Shown: piece by piece, positions 1 through 7,926 of the stretch | How positions within the stretch are numbered: the first letter of the stretch is position 1 | Layout: every line of letters starts with the position of its first letter | Source of the DNA: DAOMOD01 sp964526035 | GTDB taxonomy: Bacteria > Pseudomonadota > Gammaproteobacteria > Xanthomonadales > BPKI01 | Direction: 5' to 3' | Length of the DNA: 29,710 nt | Assembly (NCBI GenBank): GCA_964526035.1 | Contig: CAZGKE010000026.1 | Location: 1-29,710 of the forward strand | The notes under the pieces: generated by a model | The model's database searches: none | Seen by the model: only the letters and a program-made list of their open reading frames with translations | What the model was told of the DNA's origin: nothing | Made by a program: the position numbers and the translations under genes

Positions 1-170
1 CCGATGGTCGCAGGCGCGTCCGGGGTCTTGATTTCGGCTTCGGCGACCCCATGCCCGAAGGCACGCACCCGGGTGTCGGGGAAAATCAAACGAGATGCTT
101 GCCGACCGGTCCGCCGCGGACTGGCGGCATCCTTTGCGCCCTGCGCAATCAATTGATGGATCGAGGGGAC
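1..170. other. left-edge intergenic stretch, no gene resolved
   Basis: No convincing complete gene lies here. The open frame leading into the ABC ATPase extends back to an ATG at 51, but the residues before 171 look non-coding and lack family similarity. A possible minus-strand start (CAT at 50-52) would run off the left edge with only about 17 residues visible, too few to judge. If it is real, the stretch is a divergent promoter region for the ABC operon. I could not pick out a convincing -35/-10 pair. Confidence 0.4.
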
Positions 171-1106
171 ATGATCGAAGTCAAATCACTGAGCAAGCAC
201 TACGGGGAGCTGATTGCCGTCGACGGCATCAGTTTCTCCGTCGAACCCGGCCAAGTGCTGGGTTTCCTCGGCCCCAACGGGGCCGGCAAATCCACCACCA
301 TGAAGATGATCGCCGGTTTCCTGGCGCCGACCGCAGGCACTGCCGTGGTGTGCGGGTTCGACGTGCAGAGCCAGCCGATCGAGGCCAAGAGGCGTATCGG
401 CTACCTGCCGGAAGGCGCGCCCAGCTACGGCGAGATGACGCCGAAATCCTTTCTTGCATTCATTGCCGACATCCGCGGGCTTGCCGGTGAGCAACGTGCA
501 AAGCGCATTGGCAATGCAGTCGAGCGGCTCAACCTTCAGGGCGTGCTGGCGCAGCCCATCGAAACCCTGTCCAAAGGTTTCAAGCGCCGCGTCGGACTGG
601 CGCAAGCCATTCTCCATGATCCGCCGGTTCTGATCCTTGACGAACCGACCGATGGCCTTGATCCCAACCAGAAGCACGAGGTGCGCGCGCTGATCAACGC
701 GATGGCGCGCGACAAGATCATCGTGATTTCCACGCACATCCTCGAAGAGGTGCATGCCGTGTGCAACCGCGCCATCGTCATTGCCGAGGGGCGCCTGCTG
801 GCCGACGATACCCCCGGCGGTCTGGAGGCGCGCTCGCGCTACCACCAGGCGGTGTCGCTGACCGCGCGCGACCCGCAGGCGGTGCGCCAGGCGCTGGCGG
901 CGCTGCCACAGGTGGCGTCCGTGGAGATCGATCCGCAGGATGAGCGCATCACCGCGTTTCCGCGCGCCGGCCAGGCCATCTTCGAGCCGATCAGCGCGCT
1001 GCTGCGTGATCGCGGGTTCGCCTTCGATGAAGTGCAGCTCGAGCGCGGGCGGATGGACGAGGTGTTTCGCCAGATCACTTCCAAAGGCACGGAGGCACGC
1101 GCATGA
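171..1106 (+). CDS. gldA-like: ABC transporter ATP-binding protein, Gld/Nos type
   Basis: ATPase subunit (311 aa) of an ABC-2 type exporter, acting at the inner face of the cytoplasmic membrane. The Walker A motif GPNGAGKST is at about residues 34-42. It is followed by the signature-like LSKGFKRRVGLAQ, the Walker B VLILDEPTDGLDP and a switch histidine in ISTHILEE. The C-terminal ~80 residues form the accessory domain usual in GldA/CcmA-like ATPases. The start at 171 is chosen over the upstream ATG at 51 because GAGGGG lies just before it and the protein then begins directly with the ABC fold (MIEVKSLSKHYG). The stop overlaps the permease start as ATGA, so the two are translationally coupled. 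The substrate is unknown. The neighbours (permease, GldG-like, DUF4340) place it in the family related to the Bacteroidetes gliding exporter, which is widespread outside gliders. Confidence 0.93.
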   Translation: MIEVKSLSKHYGELIAVDGISFSVEPGQVLGFLGPNGAGKSTTMKMIAGFLAPTAGTAVVCGFDVQSQPIEAKRRIGYLPEGAPSYGEMTPKSFLAFIADIRGLAGEQRAKRIGNAVERLNLQGVLAQPIETLSKGFKRRVGLAQAILHDPPVLILDEPTDGLDPNQKHEVRALINAMARDKIIVISTHILEEVHAVCNRAIVIAEGRLLADDTPGGLEARSRYHQAVSLTARDPQAVRQALAALPQVASVEIDPQDERITAFPRAGQAIFEPISALLRDRGFAFDEVQLERGRMDEVFRQITSKGTEARA

Positions 1107-1840
1107 AGAATCCGGTCCTTACGTTGTTCCGACGCGAGCTGGCGAGCTACTTCGCCACGCCGGTGGCCTACGTGTTCATCGTCATCTTCCTGATCCTCGC
1201 CGGCAGCTTCACGTTCTACCTGGGCAACTTCTACGAACGCGGTCAGGCGGACCTGCTGCCGTTCTTCAATTTCCACCCCTGGCTGTACCTGTTCCTGGTG
1301 CCGGCAGTGTCGATGCGGCTGTGGGCCGAGGAGCGCAAATCGGGTTCGATCGAGCTGCTGCTGACGCTACCGGTGACCATGCTGCAGGCGGTGCTCGCCA
1401 AGTTTCTGGCAGCCTGGGCGTTCATCGCCATAGCGCTGCTGCTGACCTTTCCGCTGTGGATCACGGTCAACTATCTTGGCAGTCCAGACAACGGCGCGAT
1501 CGTGGCCGGTTATCTCGGCAGTTTGCTCATGGCCGGCGGCTTCCTCGCCATCGGTGCCTGCATCTCGGCGGCTACCCGCAATCAGGTGGTGGCCTTCATC
1601 TTGACCGTGGTGGTGTGCTTTGTCTTCCTGCTGGCCGGGTTCCCGATCGTGCTCGACTTCTTCCGGCTGTGGGCGCCGCAGGGCCTGGTCGATGCCGTCG
1701 CTTCGCTGAGCTTCCTGACCCACTTCGCCTCCATCAGCAAGGGCGTGATCGACCTGCGCGATCTCGTCTACTTCGCACTGATGATCGGCTTCTGGCTGTA
1801 CGCCAACGCCATTGTCATCGATCTGAAGAAGGCCGATTGA
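1103..1840 (+). CDS. gldF-like: ABC-2 type transporter permease, GldF-like
   Basis: Integral membrane subunit (245 aa) with about six hydrophobic segments, beginning with a short cytoplasmic stretch (MKNPVLTLFRRELASYFATP) typical of ABC-2 permeases. It carries the conserved WAEERKSGSIELLLTLPV region that links the first membrane segments in NosY/GldF proteins. The ATG overlaps the stop of the ATPase by four bases, and the GldG-like gene follows after four bases. It should form the membrane channel driven by the upstream ATPase. The cargo cannot be read from the sequence. Confidence 0.92.
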   Translation: MKNPVLTLFRRELASYFATPVAYVFIVIFLILAGSFTFYLGNFYERGQADLLPFFNFHPWLYLFLVPAVSMRLWAEERKSGSIELLLTLPVTMLQAVLAKFLAAWAFIAIALLLTFPLWITVNYLGSPDNGAIVAGYLGSLLMAGGFLAIGACISAATRNQVVAFILTVVVCFVFLLAGFPIVLDFFRLWAPQGLVDAVASLSFLTHFASISKGVIDLRDLVYFALMIGFWLYANAIVIDLKKAD

Positions 1841-1844
1841 AACC

Positions 1845-3722
1845 ATGAATGCACTGCAAAGACAATCCCTAACCGGCGGCACGCTGCTGGTGCTGGCCGT
1901 ACTTTTCATAGCTCTGGTCGTGCTCTCCAACAGCTTGCTGCGCGGGGCGCGCCTCGACCTGACCGAGAACCGGCTCTACACCCTCTCCGACGGCACGCGT
2001 CAGGTAGTGGAAGAACTGGACGAGCCGATCAACCTGTACTTCTTCTACTCCGATCGCGGCACCGAGAACATTCCGTTTCTGCGCAGCTACGCCCAGCGCG
2101 TGCGGGAGTTCCTGGAAGAAGTGGCAGGCGCTTCGGGGGGCAAGGTCAGGCTGAGCGTGATCGATCCCCTGCCGTTCTCGGAAGACGAAGAGCGTGCCGT
2201 TGGCTACGGCCTGCAGGCGGTCCCGGTCGGCGGTGCCGGCGAAACGGTGTTCTTCGGTCTGGCGGGGACCAATGCGACCGACGGACAGTCGGCCATTCCC
2301 TTTTTCCAGCCCGACAAGGAAACCTTCCTCGAATACGACGTGGCCAAGCTGATCCATTCGCTGGGTGAGCCGGTGCGTCCGGTGGTCGGTGTGATCAGTC
2401 GCGCTCCGATGACGGGTGGATTCGATCCCGCCAGCCGGCAGATGCGCGAACCTTGGGCCGTGCTCGCGGAAATGCAGCAGATCTTCGATGTGCGCGAGTT
2501 GAATCACGGAACCACGGAGATCGACGGCGACGTGCAGGTGCTGATGCTGGTGCATCCAAAAGACTTGAGTGAGGACACGCTGTACGCCATCGATCAGTTC
2601 GTGCTGCGCGGTGGGCGCCTGGTGGCTTTCGTCGATCCGTTTGCCGAGACCGACGACAGTGCTGTCGATCCCGAGAATCCGGCATCGGCGATGTTCGCCA
2701 ACCGCAGTTCGGATATTGCCCGTCTGTTCGGACCCTGGGGTATCGAGTTCGACCCGCAGCAGGTGGTGCTGGATCGCGGCACTGCGCTCGCGGTGAACGT
2801 CGCACCGGGGCGCCCGCCACAGCGCCATGCCGCCATCCTCGGGCTTGGGCCGACGCAGCTCAACAACGAGGACGTGATATCGGCGCAGCTGTCCTCGTTG
2901 AACATGGCCAGTGTCGGGCATCTTCGTGTCAGCGACAGTTCCAGTCTGGAACTGGTGCCGCTGGTGCAGTCGAGCCGTGACGCCATGGCGGCCGATGCCG
3001 ACCGCCTGCGTTTCCTGGCCGCCGATCCCGCCAGCCTGCTGCAGGAGTTTGCGCCGGCCGCCGAACACTTCGTGCTTGCAGGTCGGCTGAGCGGCACGCT
3101 GGCGTCGGCATTTCCGGAACGCGCCGGCGACGCCCATCTCTCCGAGTCGGCTGCGGACGTACAGATGGTGGTGGTGGCCGACACCGACCTGCTGACCGAT
3201 CGTCTGTGGGTGCAAGTCACGCCCTTCTTTGGTCAACGCATCAGGAATGCATTCGCCAACAATGGCGATTTCATCGTCAACGCGGTCGACAACATGACCG
3301 GCTCCTCGGCACTTATTTCAGTGCGCGGACGCGCAGTGTCGACGCGACCGTTCACGACCGTCGACAATCTCAAGCGGCAGGCCGACGAACGCTTCCGTGC
3401 CAAGGAGCAGGAGCTTCAGGCCGAACTGGACGAAACGGAACGACGTGTCAACGAGCTGCAAAGCGGCAAGGACCAGGCGTCGGTGCTGGTGCTGTCCGCC
3501 GAGCAGCGGGTCGAACTACAGCGTTTCCAGGAAGAGAAGCTGCGAATCCGCCGCGAACTGCGCCAGGTAAGACGCCAGCTCGACGCCGACATAGAGACGC
3601 TCGGTACCCATCTGAAGATCATCAACATCGGCCTGATGCCATTGCTGCTGACGTTCGCCGCCATCGGCTTTGCCGCCTGGCGGGTGCGCCGTCGCCGCCG
3701 GGCCACAGGAGCACAAGCATGA
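1845..3722 (+). CDS. gldG-like: GldG-like ABC transporter auxiliary membrane protein
   Basis: A 625-residue protein with one N-terminal membrane helix (LLVLAVLFIALVVLSN, about residues 15-31). A large periplasmic GldG/IFT52-type region follows, with the characteristic LTENRLYTLSDGT and LDEPINLYFFYSD near its start. Next comes a charged coiled coil (about 510-590, many E/R/Q), then a second membrane helix and an RRRRR basic tail facing the cytoplasm. In this family the protein is encoded with a GldA/GldF pair and is thought to be part of the exporter. The gene sits four bases after the permease and overlaps the next gene as ATGA, so it lies inside one transcription unit. The start is supported only by a weak AAGG upstream. 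Substrate unknown. Confidence 0.9.
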   Translation: MNALQRQSLTGGTLLVLAVLFIALVVLSNSLLRGARLDLTENRLYTLSDGTRQVVEELDEPINLYFFYSDRGTENIPFLRSYAQRVREFLEEVAGASGGKVRLSVIDPLPFSEDEERAVGYGLQAVPVGGAGETVFFGLAGTNATDGQSAIPFFQPDKETFLEYDVAKLIHSLGEPVRPVVGVISRAPMTGGFDPASRQMREPWAVLAEMQQIFDVRELNHGTTEIDGDVQVLMLVHPKDLSEDTLYAIDQFVLRGGRLVAFVDPFAETDDSAVDPENPASAMFANRSSDIARLFGPWGIEFDPQQVVLDRGTALAVNVAPGRPPQRHAAILGLGPTQLNNEDVISAQLSSLNMASVGHLRVSDSSSLELVPLVQSSRDAMAADADRLRFLAADPASLLQEFAPAAEHFVLAGRLSGTLASAFPERAGDAHLSESAADVQMVVVADTDLLTDRLWVQVTPFFGQRIRNAFANNGDFIVNAVDNMTGSSALISVRGRAVSTRPFTTVDNLKRQADERFRAKEQELQAELDETERRVNELQSGKDQASVLVLSAEQRVELQRFQEEKLRIRRELRQVRRQLDADIETLGTHLKIINIGLMPLLLTFAAIGFAAWRVRRRRRATGAQA

Positions 3723-4838
3723 GTGCGCACAAGCTCAGGGTTCTTCTCGTGGTCGCGGTGGTGGCCGTGGTGCTGGCGCTGTGGAGCAGCCAGGTGCGCC
3801 AGCCGCAGGTGGACACCGCGCCGGGTGGGGTGCTGTGGCCGGGTCTGCTCGAGCAGCTTGACCGCGCCAGCGCCCTGGCCGTGAGTCGCGGTGGCGAGAC
3901 CGTGCTGGAAGTCGAGCTGAACGAAGGCGCCTGGGGCGTCGCGCAGCGTGATGGCTACCCCGCCGACATGACCCGGCTGCGCGAGTACCTGCTGAAGCTG
4001 GCGGAGTCGCGTCTGGTCGAACCCAAGACCAGCAATCCCGGAAACTACGTGCAGATCGGCGTGGAGGATCCCGCCGCTGCCGACGCCGGCAGCATGCTGG
4101 TGACCGTTCGCGGCGTCGATCCGGAACGCAGCCTGATCGTCGGTCGCTACAACGGTCAGGGCAGCGGCACCTTCGTGCGCATGCCCGAGGATGCGCAGAG
4201 CTGGCTCGCCAACGCCGACCTGACGTTGAATACCGACCCCACGCAATGGCTTCGACGCGACATTGCCGATGTGCCCTCCAGCCAGGTGCGCAGGCTGGAG
4301 CTGGTGCATGGTGATGGTGCGGTGATCCGGGCAAGCAAGGCCGACGAAGCCGCCAGCGTTTTCGAAATTTCCGACGTGCCGACAGGGCGTGAGCTGAGCT
4401 CGGAGTTCGTCGCCAACGGTCTCGCCGGATTTCTTGCCTCGCTGCGTCTGGACGACGTCCGAAGTGCTGCCGATGTCGATGTGCCCGAAGACGCTATCGG
4501 TCTCACCTACGACACCTTTGACGGTCGCCGCTACGCCATGCAGATCTGGAGCGAAGACGACCTTCACCTGTTGAGCATGCGGGCGACACTTGTCGAGCCT
4601 GCGGAGATCATCAAGCAACCGCCTCTCGACACACCCGATTCGACGACCGACGAATCGACCGCTGACGATGGTGACGGCACTCAGCAGGATGCAGAGGCAC
4701 CGGAGGTCGATATGAGCGCCCGCGTCGCGGCAGAGGTCGAATCCTTCAACCAGCGTGCCGAAGGCTGGATTTTCCAGATTCCGGCTTTCAAGTGGGGCGC
4801 GATCAACAAACGTATGGACGACCTTCTGAAGCCCATGA
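3719..4838 (+). CDS. DUF4340 domain protein, 3' end lost in assembly gap
   Basis: Fourth gene of the Gld-type operon, starting in an ATGA overlap with the GldG-like gene. It has an N-terminal membrane anchor (LRVLLVVAVVAVVLALW), then a soluble beta-rich DUF4340 region, an acidic D/E/T-rich linker (about residues 300-330) and the C-terminal hallmark FQIPAFKWGAINKRMDDLL. In this family that segment lies very near the end, so only a few residues are probably missing in the N run. About 373 residues are visible. The frame that appears to continue past the gap is the antisense of the ParA gene, not part of this protein. Role: membrane-anchored partner of the exporter, function not established. Confidence 0.85.
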
Positions 4839-4938
4839 NNNNNNNNNNNNNNNNNNNNNNNNNNNNNNNNNNNNNNNNNNNNNNNNNNNNNNNNNNNNNN
4901 NNNNNNNNNNNNNNNNNNNNNNNNNNNNNNNNNNNNNN
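4839..4938. other. assembly gap (100 N)
   Basis: Exactly 100 Ns, the usual placeholder for a scaffold gap of unknown size. It hides the stop of the DUF4340 gene and the convergent intergenic space before the parA stop at 4951. The true length cannot be inferred. Confidence 0.99.
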
Positions 4939-4950
4939 TCGCGGGGCGTT

Positions 4951-5688
4951 TCAGACGGTGGCCGGCTGCACCTTCGCGGCATTCGTGTCTGCGACGCCCG
5001 ACCAGCCGAGCCACTGGATCAGCGGTGCCCATTCCTCGCGCAGATGGTCGAGTCTGGACGAGGGGACATCAAACAGGCTACGCCCCAGCGCGACCGTCAT
5101 GACATAGGCCTGGGCATCGCGTATGGAGGCGATGAGCGGAGCACCGAAGCTGTCGGCCTCGTCGCCCAGATTGCGCAGTGAAACGGTTCGCGCGCGCGCC
5201 CGGTTGGCTACCAGCGCTATGCGCACGCCGCGCTGGTGGACCTCCGGCATACGCAGCAGCTCGGTGACGAAACGCCGAGTGGTCGCAGCGTCGATGGACG
5301 AGGGCTGCAGCGGAACGATGATCGCATCGCAGCGACGTACGTAGGCGCTGAGATGGTGCGGGCGCAGTCCGGCAGGCGTGTCGATGATGACGCGCTCCAC
5401 CAGCGGCGAGACGTGCGTGCTCCAGCTCTGACCGACGCCCTGCAGGGGATCGGCGCCTTCCACGACACGCAGCTTGCCGCGCAACGGTCCCGACCCACGT
5501 GCGGCCCATTCGACGGCAGCATGCTGCAGATCACAGTCGGCAAGTACGGTATCGATACCCTGGGCCGCCGACCACGCCGCCAGATGGATGGCAAGCGTCG
5601 TCTTGCCGACGCCGCCCTTGTAGGCGGCCACAAGCACCCGTCTCGCGGCTGCAGGGGCGATGACGGCGGGTGTGGCTGCGTAGTTCAT
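4951..5688 (-). CDS. parA-like: ParA/MinD-family ATPase (orphan)
   Basis: Cytoplasmic deviant-Walker P-loop ATPase (245 aa). The Walker A' motif KGGVGKTT is at residues 24-31, with the signature lysine 24 and the P-loop lysine 29. LADCDLQHAAVEWAA follows (the D of Walker A'', then a short ParA-type helix), and VIIDTPAGL is Walker B. Proteins of this size without an N-terminal helix-turn-helix are the small (type Ib-like) ParA ATPases, used to position plasmids, chromosomal regions or large complexes. No parB or other partner gene is adjacent, although the gap beside its stop could hide one. The start is taken at 5688 (MNYAATPAV) because the frame upstream to 5772 has no family-like sequence. 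No strong ribosome-binding site is visible. Confidence 0.87.
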   Translation of the reverse strand: MNYAATPAVIAPAAARRVLVAAYKGGVGKTTLAIHLAAWSAAQGIDTVLADCDLQHAAVEWAARGSGPLRGKLRVVEGADPLQGVGQSWSTHVSPLVERVIIDTPAGLRPHHLSAYVRRCDAIIVPLQPSSIDAATTRRFVTELLRMPEVHQRGVRIALVANRARARTVSLRNLGDEADSFGAPLIASIRDAQAYVMTVALGRSLFDVPSSRLDHLREEWAPLIQWLGWSGVADTNAAKVQPATV

Positions 5689-5992
5689 ATTTCGGGAATT
5701 GGCGGTGGGAATTCGCAGCGGCGGCGTCAAGGGTAGCATTCGCGACCTGGCGAACAGGATGGCCAACGTCACACAGCGATTCGTTCAACGGGCTTGGGGA
5801 GTGGCGGTCGCCTCTGTCCGCGCAACTGGTCGGTACCGTGCAACGAGCACCAGCGTCGAAACGCTGCGATTTGGATCGCTGCTACACTTCTGGGCGGCAC
5901 GGCGACCTCGGAGTGCGGTCTCCTGCCGTCAAGACGCCCATGCGTCTTGATCAAATGCGACCCAGGCCCACAAGAACAGGAGTACCGGCAGA
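5689..5992. other. divergent intergenic region
   Basis: 304 bases between the divergent parA-like gene and the small secreted protein gene, so it should hold both promoters. I see a possible -10 (TACACT, 5883-5888) on the plus strand without a matching -35, and GGAG about 11 bases before the ATG at 5993. Open frames across it have poor composition and no recognisable product. No strong palindrome or repeat was found. Confidence 0.4.
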
Positions 5993-6535
5993 ATGAAGAA
6001 GAGATCGCGCGGAACATACCGGCGGTGGGCGGCAGCAGTCGCTTGCGGCGCGGCCGTAGTCAGCACCGCTGCACTGGCCGGCTATGCCGGTCCGGTCGTG
6101 ACTCCCGACCCCCTCGACTTCGGAGACGTGGTGGTCGATACCAGCAGCGCCGTGCAGTTGCTGACCGTTGAGGCGGGTCAGGGGCCGACGTCGGTCAGGG
6201 GCTTTGACCTGGACATCATCAGCATTGTCTTTCCGCCCGGATATTCGCGCAGCGGCGGGACCTGTCCGGACACGGGAGGTACTTCCAGTCCATGCACAAT
6301 CGGCGTGGTCTTCGAGCCGACTGCGCTGGGCCCGCAGCCGGGCACCATCGAGATCACTGCCCTTGTTTTCGGAATTGGCCCGGGAACCACCGAGGTCGGC
6401 GTAGCCGGAACCGGAGTCCCGGCGGGAACCGGCGTCCCCGATGCCATTCCCGTGCCGATGAACAGCATGCTCGGCGTACTGCTGCTTCTCGGCGGTCTGG
6501 CGGGCGTGGGCGCATTCGCCCTGCGCGCGCGCTGA
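5993..6535 (+). CDS. small secreted protein with choice-of-anchor-like domain and IPTL-CTERM-like tail
   Basis: 180 aa. There is a basic N-terminus followed by a hydrophobic Sec signal ending around AALA-GYA. The single beta-sandwich domain has the pattern DPLDFGDVVVDTSS...VTVEAG and CTIGVVFEPTALGPQPGTI, as in HYDIN/ASPM-type and 'choice-of-anchor D' modules. The end is a sorting-type tail: IPVPMN, a hydrophobic helix (MLGVLLLLGGLAGVGAF), then ALRAR. This proline-start, one-helix, arginine-end layout matches the IPTL-CTERM/PEP-CTERM class of C-terminal sorting signals. Processing would need a dedicated rhombosortase or exosortase encoded elsewhere; none is in this window. The gene stands alone, with a hairpin after its stop. 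Confidence 0.7.
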   Translation: MKKRSRGTYRRWAAAVACGAAVVSTAALAGYAGPVVTPDPLDFGDVVVDTSSAVQLLTVEAGQGPTSVRGFDLDIISIVFPPGYSRSGGTCPDTGGTSSPCTIGVVFEPTALGPQPGTIEITALVFGIGPGTTEVGVAGTGVPAGTGVPDAIPVPMNSMLGVLLLLGGLAGVGAFALRAR

Positions 6536-6557
6536 GCCCGCAACTTCGAGCGGGGCG

Positions 6558-6584
6558 GGCCGCGGCGTTTTTTGCGCCGCGGCC
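6558..6584 (+). terminator. perfect hairpin after the small secreted protein gene
   Basis: A perfect 10-bp stem (GGCCGCGGCG / CGCCGCGGCC) enclosing the loop TTTTTTG. The T-run is in the loop and not after the stem, so it is not a textbook intrinsic terminator. It lies 22 bases after the stop at 6535 and before the glycosyltransferase gene, and may act in 3'-end formation or mRNA stability. Confidence 0.5.
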
Positions 6585-6614
6585 TGAACGTCTGACCGAT
6601 CATCGCGGCAATCC

Positions 6615-7793
6615 ATGGCGCGCATACTGATCGCCTGGGAGTTGGGCCACGGACTGGGCCATGTGACCGCCCTGCGCAGCGTGGCCGACCGCCTGCTCGG
6701 CGACGGACACGAAGTCATCGCCACGGCGCGTGACCTGCTGCGCCTGCGGCGCGGCTTTGCCGGGAGCAATGCGCGCCTGATGGCGGCCCCGTTCTTTCCC
6801 GGTGTGGTGATCCCTCCTGGCCAGCTCAGCTCCCTTTCCGATGTCCTTTGGCACGAATCCGCAGGCCACTCGGGTGAAGCCTTCGCCGCGTTGTTCGATG
6901 CTTGGCGCGAAATGGTCGTGGCGCTGAAGCCGGACCTGCTGATCGCCGACGCGGCGCAGATGGCCCTGGCGGGCGCCGCCGGCCTGCTGCCCTGTATCGA
7001 CTTCGTGCACTATTTTCACGCCAGCGACGCGCGCGCCTGGGGCGTGTTTCGCGACTGGGAGCGCGTCGATGCTGCGGCCTGCGAGCGCCGCGCCGAAAAC
7101 CTGCTCGCGCACCTCAACGAGGCGCGCAGCGCCCATGGGCTCGACGCCGTCGAAAGCCTGCACGAGGGCTTTTCGGCCGACCGACACCTGTTCCGGATCC
7201 TGTCCGAGCTGGACTATCGCGGGCCGCGCGAGAAGGTGCGTTACCTGGGTCAGGTCGTGCATCCGGGGGTGGCGCCAGAGTGGCCTGCAGGCACCTTTTC
7301 CAGGCGCCTCTTCGCCTATCTGCGCCGCGACTACGAGCATCTCGACCGCGTGCTGGGTGCGCTGCAGCGACTCGACGACTGCGCCGTGCTGTGCTTCCAC
7401 GACGGCATTCCGGAGAACCGGCTCAAGCGCGCGTCGCACCTGGCATATTCGACGGCGCCGTTGGACCTCGGCGTCACGCTGCCCGATGTCGACGTGGTGC
7501 TTTGCCACGGCGGCGGCGTGCATGCCCTGGCCGCGCAGTTCGGCAAGCCGGCGCTGCTGCTGCCGCTGCACACCGAACACTTTCTTTCAGCACGGGCCGC
7601 CGCGGCGTCCGGGCTGGCGCGAGTGATGTCACCGGTGGCGACGCGACGACCGGATGTGCTGGCGGCCCTGCGCGAGCTGCTCGACGACGCCGACTGTGCC
7701 GTTCGAGCGCGCGATGCCGGTGCGGCGCAGCGGCAGCGCGTGCCGGATCCACTGCAGGCCTTCATGGAGGAGGCCAACGCTCTCCTGCACTGA
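6615..7793 (+). CDS. GT-B glycosyltransferase, UGT/MGT-like
   Basis: 392-aa cytoplasmic protein of the GT1-like (UDP-glycosyltransferase) superfamily. The N-terminal Rossmann domain opens with MARILIAWELGHGLGHVTALRSVADRL, the glycine/histidine-rich acceptor-side loop seen in this group. The C-terminal donor domain has VDVVLCHGGGVHALAAQFGKPALLLPLHTEHF, equivalent to the HGG donor-binding motif, followed by a glutamate/histidine that contacts the nucleotide sugar. The acceptor is unknown. No membrane segments. The start at 6615 gives the full Rossmann strand; the ribosome-binding site is weak. The gene ends 133 bases before the acylase gene. A lipid, carotenoid or polyketide acceptor is possible but nothing nearby decides it. 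Confidence 0.78.
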   Translation: MARILIAWELGHGLGHVTALRSVADRLLGDGHEVIATARDLLRLRRGFAGSNARLMAAPFFPGVVIPPGQLSSLSDVLWHESAGHSGEAFAALFDAWREMVVALKPDLLIADAAQMALAGAAGLLPCIDFVHYFHASDARAWGVFRDWERVDAAACERRAENLLAHLNEARSAHGLDAVESLHEGFSADRHLFRILSELDYRGPREKVRYLGQVVHPGVAPEWPAGTFSRRLFAYLRRDYEHLDRVLGALQRLDDCAVLCFHDGIPENRLKRASHLAYSTAPLDLGVTLPDVDVVLCHGGGVHALAAQFGKPALLLPLHTEHFLSARAAAASGLARVMSPVATRRPDVLAALRELLDDADCAVRARDAGAAQRQRVPDPLQAFMEEANALLH

Positions 7794-7829
7794 TCTGCGT
7801 AGCCCCCGGCGCGTCAGGAAACACGGTGC

Positions 7830-7858
7830 TTGGCCTGCACCATACGGCGGCGTATATT
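7830..7858 (+). promoter_or_regulatory. candidate sigma-70 promoter for the acylase gene
   Basis: TTGGCC at 7830-7835 and TATATT at 7853-7858, separated by 17 bases, lie in the 133-base space before the acylase start. A strong ribosome-binding site (GGGAGGG, 7917-7923) precedes the ATG at 7927. The boxes match the consensus at 4/6 and 5/6 positions. Inferred from sequence only. Confidence 0.45.
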
Positions 7859-7926
7859 CCCCCGGTGCAGTCCAATATGTCGCAGGCGTTACATTCGCCG
7901 GCGGTCGGCTCTAACGGGAGGGAACA

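Noticed and set aside
1869..3236. 455-codon minus-strand open frame
   Set aside because: Shadow of the GldG-like gene; His/Gln/Arg-rich composition and no domain.
3206..5107. Frame joining the DUF4340 gene across the N gap into 4939-5107
   Set aside because: The codons after the gap are the antisense of parA, and the codons before 3719 are out of frame in the GldG-like gene.
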